Below are positions 7,268 to 12,385 of a stretch of 12,385 bases of DNA, piece after piece. This stretch comes from JBBRLA01 sp038231615 (GTDB lineage Bacteria; Myxococcota_A; Polyangia; Palsa-1104; JAEUJZ01). The notes under the pieces are model-generated. The model made no database searches. It had not been told where the DNA came from and worked only from the letters and a program-made list of their open reading frames with translations. Numbering within the stretch: position 1 is the first letter of the stretch; each line of letters opens with the position of its first letter. The position numbers were made by a program, and so were the translations under genes. Where the stretch lies: the NCBI GenBank assembly GCA_038231615.1, contig JBBRLA010000208.1, forward strand, positions 1-12,385, given 5' to 3'.

Positions 7268-7626
7268 GCCGAGGCCCACGCTCAGCTGGTGCCGCTTATC
7301 TGGAACTATCTGGGGCAGCGCCGCGAGATGCGCCTCGTGTCCGGATTCCTCGGCGTGGTCCAGGAGCCTGGAACCCTGGCCGTGCGGCCCAGCTCGGCTG
7401 GGCCATGCTCGATGGGCCGGGCCAGGCGGACCTGCGCCTGCCCGGCAGCCGATTGCAGAACAGGGTCAGGATAAGCCCGGATAAGCCCCGAGAATGAGGA
7501 GGGCCGTTGAGCCATCTCGGCCAAGATGTGCTCGGGTCGCGACACTGGCCCAGATTCTCGATGATGCTCTCGATCGGACCGCGGCCCTGGGTCCGGATCT
7601 GGCCGTTGCCATCGGTAGCCGCGACG
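7268..7626. other. Degenerate spacer between imuB relic and exported-protein operon
   Basis: No intact gene is supported. Several overlapping frames are open on both strands. The most protein-like is on the plus strand from about 7262 (containing LVPLIWNYLGQRREMRLVSG), but it loses plausibility after about 7370 and has no start signal. A tandem 10-bp direct repeat GGATAAGCCC occupies 7469-7488. A hairpin lies at 7572-7599. The region looks like fused fragments left by deletions. Confidence 0.5.
7572..7599 (-). terminator. Hairpin downstream of the exported-protein operon (weak terminator candidate)
   Basis: GATCGGACC (7572-7580) pairs with GGTCCGGATC (7590-7599) with one bulged base and a 9-nt loop. 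It lies 28 nt beyond the stop of the last gene of the operon, where a terminator would be expected. There is no T-run after it on the minus strand, so it might be an mRNA 3'-end stabiliser or a Rho-assisted site instead. Confidence 0.25.
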
Positions 7627-9237
7627 TCAGATCCCGTAAGGATCGATGATACGCCAGGGACCGCCATCGCGGCGCTGTAACCTCCACACTCTGTGCGTCT
7701 GGCTGTCATTGAAGGACCGATATTCCCCGTTGAGATGCCCTACGTGGTCGACCTCAACTAGCACCTGCTCGACCACCGTGGTTCCAGATCCGCTGCTCGA
7801 AGTCCAGCGCTGGACATCATCCAATCCAACCACACGAAGGTCATAGACCTTGCCCGTGATGAGGTCGCGTGCCCGCTTCCATTCAGAAAATCTGAGATCA
7901 TCAGCCAGATCCAGCGGATGACTACTTGGACCACCATTGGGTTCAATCTTGACACTGCCGTCAGACTGTGATTTGGCGATCCAGGGTGAATACAAGCTCC
8001 GCCAGACATCCTTGGCTCCTGCCTTGAGCGCGGCGAAGTTGTGGGCGAGCACCTCCGCTGGGTCGGCATCAGGGGCGGGCATGGGCGCGGGCTGGGCTGG
8101 AGACGCCCCCCCAGGTTGGCGATACGCGAGGTCCTTGTCGCTTAGCTCGTAGCGGACCCCGAGGAGCGAATCGCGGGTGCGCACCCAGTCCTGCTGCACG
8201 CGGTCCGCGAAGGGGCCCGGGTAATGTGTAAGGAGGTAGTCGATACGGTCCCGCTCTTCCATGTGTCTTCGAAGGGCGACCCGACTATCGATATGATTAC
8301 GCCAACCGCCGTCCAGAACCCCCGATTGGAAGGCCACTAGCCTATCGTACCACTGCAACCACCCGTATTCGTCTTTGAGAGCCTCCTTTTCCTCCGCTGA
8401 GAGATAAGAGACCGGGCCGCCTGGGCCAAAAAGCCGATTCTGGTTCTTGTTCGTCCAGGTCCGATGCGCGCGGACCTGACCGGAGATGGTAAGGATCTGG
8501 AGCCCACGCTTGACCGTCAGGGTGACCTGCTGGCCGTCCTTGGCCCGAATCTCGGGCCAGTAGTTATCGTCGAACACGCCGACGGCATAGCTCAACCATC
8601 TGTCGCGCTCGTGGCGATCGTAGCGCACATCGTTCACGCCGAGGACGCGGTCTCCAATCTGCAGCCCAGTGTCACGAAAGCCGCTGTCCCAATTGTTCCA
8701 GGTCACGCGGAAGCTGTAGGGCTCCGCATCGAGCATCTCGGTAGTTACCAAGCCCGAAGTGAGATTACCCAAGGAGACATTGTCTTCTGACTTCTGTTTC
8801 TCTCTTGTGTCTGGTTCCGCGCTACCCGACGTCAGCGGCCCCTCGACGGCGTGGGCCGACACCGCAGGGAGCGGAGCCCCGGGGAGTGTGTTGGCCGCGC
8901 TGATCGAGTTCGTTGGCCCAGGCTGAGTCGAGGTCGTGACCGGAGCCGCCACGGGGGAGATGATCGGAAGCACGGGGCTGGCCGGGCCCCCGCATGCCAT
9001 GTTGGATGGCGGCGGCGACGCAGGAGTGGCTGGCGGCACCACTGTGGGAATTGGTAGGGTCGGCTTGCTGGCCGGCTGCGTCGCAGCCGGGATCTGCCTG
9101 CTCACGTCGATTGCCTGCAAGACGGACTCGTCCGCAAAGCTCGACCCTGCAAGACCCAGGGTGACTGCGAACGCGGCCAGCAGCAGGGCCTTGATGTCGG
9201 TGGAGTGCGAACATGGAGTTGGGAACGTCCGGATCAT
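7627..9237 (-). CDS. Secreted PDZ-like domain protein with Pro-rich linker
   Basis: 536 residues, function unknown. A signal peptide covers residues 1-35 (hydrophobic LLLAAFAVTLGLAG, likely cut after SSFA before DE). Residues 50-140 are a Pro/Ala/Thr/Ser-rich, presumably extended linker with a CGGPASPV motif at 82-89. Residues about 175-258 look like a PDZ-type fold: GLQIGDRVLGVNDVRY is the characteristic 'ligand-independent' turn, and VTLTVKRGLQILTISGQV the closing strands. A helical charged region (280-370) and a second short Pro-rich linker follow. Residues 393-536 form a beta-rich domain ending in HRVWRLQRRDGGPWRIIDPY, reminiscent of NTF2/SnoaL-like folds. The ATG has a very strong AAGGAGG 5 nt upstream. 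Last gene of a four-gene exported-protein operon; its N-terminal third is paralogous to the first gene of that operon. There are no protease residues, so a scaffold or binding role is more likely than catalysis. Confidence 0.85.
   Translation of the reverse strand: MIRTFPTPCSHSTDIKALLLAAFAVTLGLAGSSFADESVLQAIDVSRQIPAATQPASKPTLPIPTVVPPATPASPPPSNMACGGPASPVLPIISPVAAPVTTSTQPGPTNSISAANTLPGAPLPAVSAHAVEGPLTSGSAEPDTREKQKSEDNVSLGNLTSGLVTTEMLDAEPYSFRVTWNNWDSGFRDTGLQIGDRVLGVNDVRYDRHERDRWLSYAVGVFDDNYWPEIRAKDGQQVTLTVKRGLQILTISGQVRAHRTWTNKNQNRLFGPGGPVSYLSAEEKEALKDEYGWLQWYDRLVAFQSGVLDGGWRNHIDSRVALRRHMEERDRIDYLLTHYPGPFADRVQQDWVRTRDSLLGVRYELSDKDLAYRQPGGASPAQPAPMPAPDADPAEVLAHNFAALKAGAKDVWRSLYSPWIAKSQSDGSVKIEPNGGPSSHPLDLADDLRFSEWKRARDLITGKVYDLRVVGLDDVQRWTSSSGSGTTVVEQVLVEVDHVGHLNGEYRSFNDSQTHRVWRLQRRDGGPWRIIDPYGI
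8937..9205 (-). repeat. Duplicated 5' module, copy A
   Basis: This segment of the PDZ-protein gene matches the 5' half of the first operon gene (11538-12015) at DNA level. A stretch of 30 bp (8937-8966 against 11538-11567) is identical and the next 30 bp differ at about 5 positions. The signal-peptide and TQPASKPTLP-coding parts also match closely. It encodes the signal peptide, Pro-rich linker and the CGGPA.PV..IISPVAAPV motif. Confidence 0.85.
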
Positions 9238-9333
9238 GGTTTCCTCCTTTCCATTCAGGTCGTGGGCATGTGCCTCGCCGTAGTTCGCGTCGGGCGCGAT
9301 CTGTTGGCATTCAGGCCCGGAGCGATGACTGCT

Positions 9334-10683
9334 CTAGGGTTTAGGAACGAGATAATCGAATGAATTGGTGTAGCCTGTGCTTGCCTTCAGCTTTGTTCCA
9401 TCCAGGTAGTCTGCGAACCCGTCCGCTCCATCAGAGTCGATGTAAGAGATGCCAATGTAGAGCTGTTTTGCGCCCAGTGTCGGTCCGTATTCGCTGAGCG
9501 CAACGGGGATATCTGGCAGACGCATAGCGGTTTCATGGTTGCTCGGAAAAATGACTGCGAAATAGATCGACTTCTCCGCTGTGCCGTACTGAGCACCGAG
9601 CCAGCCAGCGTCTCCACTGAAAGGGCTGGTAAGCTGCCAGCTATAGCGGGGGTGCAGGACATCTCTGACGTCAGGCGGGGCGAGCCACACCTCGGGAACG
9701 ACGCCCACGGCCACGCTGCCCTCCCGCGGCAAGATCGGGTAGAACTGCCCTCGCCTTATCCCACCTGACGGAACATAGCCGTCGATCTCCGGGAGAATCC
9801 GTTGGTAGCCCCCGGAGACGCTGAAGCCGGCGGTGGCCAATCCGGCCGGCAGGCTCAGGGTAGCGCGGGCGTCGCCCTGCGGCGGATCTCTGATTTCGAC
9901 CAGTTCAAGGGTGTCATAAAGACGCGAGCGGAGGTCTCCACGCAGGTCGAGTTCCATAACGGCATAGACCTTCGGGTACGGCGGCACCCCCGTAATCTCC
10001 AGGTCGATCTGGGCGAAGTCGGTGTGGTTGACCGACATACTGTTGCGGACCGTCTCTCCGGGCTCCGGGGTCTGACCCACCAGCGCCCCCCAAGCTAGCT
10101 TCTTGCCCATTGCATCAAGGGCCAGGACGATTACGTCATACTTCCCGGACCTCTGGCACACCTGCAACTGCAGGTTCGCCAGGTCGCTATCCTTCCCTCC
10201 GGAGGAGCAGCCCGACATGTAGAACACCTGGGTGGTCGCCGCAGGCAGACCGGTCAGTGTGAGGTCAAGCATGGTCTGGTCGGGTTGAAAGGGCGCGTAG
10301 CCGGCAAAGGTCAGCTTCACGCCTGGGGGTGGGTTCGCCACAGCGTCAATGAATCGGTCGGTACCGGTGGTCTGATAGACCGCTACCATGCCTCCGGGAG
10401 GGACCGCGACTGCCACCTGACCATCGGTGCTAGTCTTGAATGTCTGCACCACGGCACCGCTCTTGTCGTTAATCACAACGTCCACGCCGACGACCGGATT
10501 GCCAGCCTCGTCCTGGACCAGCACTACGTTGCTTGCCTTGGGCATGGAGTCCATGTCCTGCGCTCTGCCCATATCCGGGCCCCCATCCCCCATGCCCTGA
10601 GGAGCCGTGCATCCACCCATGCAGGCCATCAGGCAGATCGTTGCGGCCAAGATGACGGATTTCTCGCGAACATCAGTGTCCAT
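9334..10683 (-). CDS. Outer-membrane-type lipoprotein with N-terminal Ig/Cna-B-like domain
   Basis: 449 residues, function unknown. A lipoprotein signal (ILAATICLMACMGGC) places the acylated Cys at residue 25, followed by a flexible Gly/Asp/Met-rich tether (TAPQGMGDGGPDMG). No Asp follows the Cys at +2, so outer-membrane sorting is plausible. Residues about 52-105 (VVLVQDEAGNPVVGVDVVIN, then a TSTDGQVAVAVPPG turn) resemble the CarboxypepD-reg/Cna-B beta-sandwich seen in adhesins and carrier proteins. The remainder is beta-rich with scattered Cys (SGCSSGG, LQLQVCQ) and no enzymatic motif. The frame also has an ATG three codons upstream (10692), but there AGGAG directly abuts the start; with the ATG at 10683 the spacing is 9 nt, so I prefer it. 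It begins 24 nt after the PEGA-protein stop, within the operon. Confidence 0.85.
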   Translation of the reverse strand: MDTDVREKSVILAATICLMACMGGCTAPQGMGDGGPDMGRAQDMDSMPKASNVVLVQDEAGNPVVGVDVVINDKSGAVVQTFKTSTDGQVAVAVPPGGMVAVYQTTGTDRFIDAVANPPPGVKLTFAGYAPFQPDQTMLDLTLTGLPAATTQVFYMSGCSSGGKDSDLANLQLQVCQRSGKYDVIVLALDAMGKKLAWGALVGQTPEPGETVRNSMSVNHTDFAQIDLEITGVPPYPKVYAVMELDLRGDLRSRLYDTLELVEIRDPPQGDARATLSLPAGLATAGFSVSGGYQRILPEIDGYVPSGGIRRGQFYPILPREGSVAVGVVPEVWLAPPDVRDVLHPRYSWQLTSPFSGDAGWLGAQYGTAEKSIYFAVIFPSNHETAMRLPDIPVALSEYGPTLGAKQLYIGISYIDSDGADGFADYLDGTKLKASTGYTNSFDYLVPKP

Positions 10684-10707
10684 TGTCTTCATCTCCTGTC
10701 AGTGATG

Positions 10708-11220
10708 TCACCGAGAGCCCGCGCTGGCGTGGGCCATGATTGCCATGAGCGATGCAGTGCCCGCCGCGGGACCCTCCACCCTGCGCAGGGATGGGGACCG
10801 GATCGGGGCCAGATCGATCTTTAGCGATGTCTGATACTCGGCCTTGATGTCGATCCGCCGGTGGAAGCTGGCGTGGTGAGGAGCGCGCACGCTCACCTTG
10901 TGGAGACCAGGAGCGACGTGATCGAGGCGCACCAACGCGCCCTTCCCGCAGGGCTTGTCGTCCAGGTAGACCCTGGCCGAACGCGCTCCGCTTTCAACCT
11001 GGAGAACGCCGAACGACTCGACAGCCGGAGCGGACAGGGGTGGGGACGGTATCCCAGCACCGAGCGCCGCCAAGGCGGTCCCAAGGCTGGGGGAATGTAG
11101 CTGGAATCTTTCGTGTCCCACGCCCATGGCGATGGCCAGGGCGCAGAGCAGCAGGGCAGCCAGCTTCACGAATGTTTTGAGACGGCGCAAGGGTGGTTGC
11201 TGGAGGCTGATCTGGTCCAT
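10708..11220 (-). CDS. Membrane-anchored PEGA-like domain protein
   Basis: 170 residues. A single N-terminal membrane segment (about residues 17-35, VKLAALLLCALAIAMGVG) follows a basic stretch, so the protein is probably anchored in the inner membrane with its C-terminus in the periplasm, or cleaved as a signal peptide. Residues about 71-138 form a PEGA-type beta domain: GVLQVESGARSARVYLDDKP, then VRLDHVAPGLHKVSVRAP and a closing KIDLAP strand. PEGA domains are surface-associated modules of unknown ligand, common in Myxococcota. GGAG lies 6 nt before the ATG. It sits between the Pro-rich protein gene (51-nt gap) and the lipoprotein gene (24-nt gap). The C-terminal 30 residues are not recognised. 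Confidence 0.8.
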   Translation of the reverse strand: MDQISLQQPPLRRLKTFVKLAALLLCALAIAMGVGHERFQLHSPSLGTALAALGAGIPSPPLSAPAVESFGVLQVESGARSARVYLDDKPCGKGALVRLDHVAPGLHKVSVRAPHHASFHRRIDIKAEYQTSLKIDLAPIRSPSLRRVEGPAAGTASLMAIMAHASAGSR

Positions 11221-11271
11221 TTCAATCTCCGTATCGATTGTTTTTTCTGAGGGGAATGCAGACGAGAGAGG

Positions 11272-12057
11272 TCAGTTCTTGAGCGGGGTCACGTCCATCG
11301 CCTTCATGGAGGAGTGCGGGACCTTCTTTGTCTTTCCGCCTTGGGAGCTGGCAGCCTCCATTTCCTTCAGCGCGGACGCCATGGCCGACTGGAGCTGATC
11401 AGGCCGCCCGGCAACGATGACATAGATCTTCTGCTCCTCTTCCTTGGGGTCAGGCTCCTTGCTGGCGGGGACGGAATCCCCTGCAGGGCGAGGCGCTGCC
11501 ACCGGTGCCTGGACTCCAGCGGCCGGAGTGGGGGGGCTGACCGGAGCCGCCACGGGGGAGATGATCGAAGGCACAGGGCAGGCCGGGCCTCCGCATGTGC
11601 TGGTGACGGGCGGCGACGGCGCCACAGCAGGGGTGGCTGGCGGCAGCACCGGGGTGACCGGCGGCAGCAGCGCCGGGGTGGCGGGCGGCGACGCCGGGGT
11701 GGCGGGCGGCGACGCCGGGGTGGCGGGCGGCGACGCCGGGGTGGCGGGCGGCGACGCCGGGGTGGCGGGCGGTAGCGCCGGAGTGACCGGCGGCAGCGCC
11801 GGAGGGGCCGACGGCGGCGCAAGGGTGGCCGGCAGCGGCGCCGGAGTGATCGGCGGCGCTACCGCGGGAGTCGGTAGGGTTGGCTTGCTGGCTGGCTGCG
11901 TCGCAGTCAGGATCGGCTTGGTGGCGTCGTTCATCTGCAAGATGGGCTCGTCTGCGAAGCTCGGCCCCGCAAGACTCAGGGTGACTGCGAATCCGGCCAG
12001 CAGGGGCTTGAGCGTCTTGGTAGAGAACGGATAGAGACATAAGAACATCCGAGACAT
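11272..12057 (-). CDS. Secreted Pro/Ala/Thr-rich repeat protein
   Basis: 261 residues, function unknown, first gene of the exported-protein operon. The signal peptide (1-35) ends in AGPSFA before DE, nearly identical to that of the PDZ-like protein three genes downstream. Residues 60-150 are almost pure Pro/Ala/Thr/Ser with a four-fold perfect heptad ATPASPP, likely an extended rod spanning periplasm or cell wall. A CGGPACPVPSIISPVAAP motif (156-172) carries two cysteines and is shared with the PDZ-like protein. The C-terminal domain (about 205-261) is short and charged (EEEQKIYVIVAGRPDQLQSA, then a KEMEAASSQGGKTKK helix), possibly a small alpha/beta unit. AGGAGG lies 5 nt before the ATG. The repeats are prone to slip, so length probably varies among strains. 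Convincing as a gene from start signal, signal peptide and paralogy. Confidence 0.8.
   Translation of the reverse strand: MSRMFLCLYPFSTKTLKPLLAGFAVTLSLAGPSFADEPILQMNDATKPILTATQPASKPTLPTPAVAPPITPAPLPATLAPPSAPPALPPVTPALPPATPASPPATPASPPATPASPPATPASPPATPALLPPVTPVLPPATPAVAPSPPVTSTCGGPACPVPSIISPVAAPVSPPTPAAGVQAPVAAPRPAGDSVPASKEPDPKEEEQKIYVIVAGRPDQLQSAMASALKEMEAASSQGGKTKKVPHSSMKAMDVTPLKN
11538..12015 (-). repeat. Duplicated 5' module, copy B
   Basis: Counterpart of 8937-9205 in the first operon gene. The two copies share the signal peptide, TQPASKPTLP segment and CGGPA motif at DNA level, but copy B is longer because a Pro-rich heptad array has expanded in its middle. Downstream of the module the two genes are unrelated. 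Confidence 0.85.
11672..11776 (-). repeat. 21-bp tandem repeat coding ATPASPP heptads
   Basis: Four identical 21-bp units (11672-11755) are followed by a fifth that differs in its last codons (11756-11776). Less perfect copies extend on both sides, to about 11630 and 11850. The unit length is a multiple of three, so copy-number change preserves the frame and only alters rod length. Not a CRISPR: there are no spacers. Confidence 0.95.
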
Positions 12058-12264
12058 GAGTTCCTCCTAGCTAGTTTGTTGGTTACTATTGTGCGACTTT
12101 CTTCCGCACCTATTGAGGTAGACCGGTAAGTACAACATTTGTGACAAACATATTTATGATAGTGAAACAATTGAAGAGAGGCGCACGCGCACGAGGCGAA
12201 CCCTTCGGGACCGGTGTGCCCGATCAGTCGCTGGCGAGCCGCATTTTGTTGTTTTCCTTGCGGG

Positions 12265-12284
12265 CCTTCAAAACCCTTCAAAAC
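12265..12284 (+). repeat. Tandem 10-bp direct repeat (possible operator)
   Basis: CCTTCAAAAC occurs twice in direct succession. The spacing of one helical turn and the location just upstream of the plus-strand -35 box (10 nt away) fit a response-regulator-type activator site, although no regulator can be named. Confidence 0.4.
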
Positions 12285-12293
12285 CGGCGTCGT

Positions 12294-12321
12294 TTGTCCT
12301 ACGCTTCCTATCCTCTATGCT
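12294..12321 (+). promoter_or_regulatory. Putative sigma-70-type promoter for the right-edge gene
   Basis: TTGTCC (12294-12299), a 16-nt spacer and TATGCT (12316-12321) approach the TTGACA/TATAAT consensus. A transcript would start at about 12328, leaving a short leader before the ATG at 12341, which just leaves room for part of the ribosome binding site. Confidence 0.35.
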
Positions 12322-12340
12322 GGATGGAAGGACCGGGATC

Positions 12341-12385
12341 ATGAAGAGCACGCCCTGGGTCGTCAGGATCGTCCGTCCGGGCCTG
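12341..12385 (+). CDS. Start of a plus-strand gene, cut by the window edge
   Basis: ATG at 12341 is preceded by GGAAGGA (12326-12332) at a spacing of 8 nt and opens a frame that runs to the edge: MKSTPWVVRIVRPGL. Fifteen residues are too few to name a product. An in-frame ATG at 12317 gives an alternative start, but it lies inside the proposed -10 box. It is the only plausible plus-strand gene in the window and is divergent from the exported-protein operon. Confidence 0.4.
   Translation, partial: MKSTPWVVRIVRPGL

Larger units (their letters stand above)
12058..12340. promoter_or_regulatory. Divergent intergenic region between exported-protein operon and a plus-strand gene
   Basis: Bases 12065-12180 are much richer in A/T than the rest of the window, as expected for the promoter of the minus-strand operon that starts at 12057. 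Within it TTTGTGACAAA (12138-12148) is an 11-bp dyad that could be a regulator site. I could not choose a convincing -35/-10 pair for the minus strand. The right half carries the tandem 10-bp repeat and the plus-strand promoter listed separately. Confidence 0.5.

Noticed and set aside
11630..11850. CRISPR-like array
   Set aside because: Units are directly abutting 21-bp coding repeats without spacers.
11444..12034. A 196-codon Gly/Ala-rich plus-strand frame
   Set aside because: It is the antisense of the Pro-rich repeat gene, which has a signal peptide, a strong ribosome binding site and a paralogue.
11976..12281. Minus-strand 101-codon frame crossing the intergenic region
   Set aside because: It runs through the AT-rich promoter region and overlaps the signal-peptide coding part of the Pro-rich gene in another frame; no start signal or family resemblance.

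Overview
The window is GC-rich with strong Shine-Dalgarno sequences, and almost every gene lies on the minus strand. An imuB-dnaE2 SOS-mutasome remnant, a lipoprotein with a Gly/Asp/Met-rich tether, a PEGA-type protein, Pro-rich exported proteins and a relic of a 23S-rRNA-IVS-type four-helix-bundle gene together suggest a Gram-negative, deltaproteobacterial organism, most likely Myxococcota. That taxonomic call is inference; no rRNA or marker gene is present.

Read on the minus strand (right to left) there are three blocks. (1) 12057-7627: four co-directional, closely spaced genes for exported proteins: a Pro/Ala/Thr-rich secreted protein, a membrane-anchored PEGA-like protein, a lipoprotein and a PDZ-like secreted protein. 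The first and last share a duplicated N-terminal module that is still similar at DNA level. Function is unknown; the set looks like a small envelope system with one upstream promoter region. (2) 7626-5862: a decayed mutasome. The C-terminal end of imuB overlaps the start codon of dnaE2 by 8 nt, and dnaE2 has lost its central part, including the polymerase active site, and is frameshifted at the junction. (3) 5548-429: the front half of a BREX phage-defence operon, brxA-brxB-brxC, tightly packed (2-nt and 16-nt gaps), preceded by a possible 19-codon leader ORF whose stop overlaps the brxA start.

The BREX genes expected next (pglX methyltransferase, pglZ, brxL or helicase) are not in the window. 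The 428 bp after brxC hold instead a decayed four-helix-bundle gene end between inverted GAGCGT-type hexamer repeats, and a strong hairpin. Either the operon resumes beyond the left edge after this interruption, or it is truncated. At the right edge a plus-strand gene appears to begin at 12341, divergent from the exported-protein operon, with a plausible sigma-70-like promoter and a tandem 10-bp repeat in front of it.

No rRNA, tRNA, CRISPR array, complete insertion sequence or convincing intrinsic terminator was seen.
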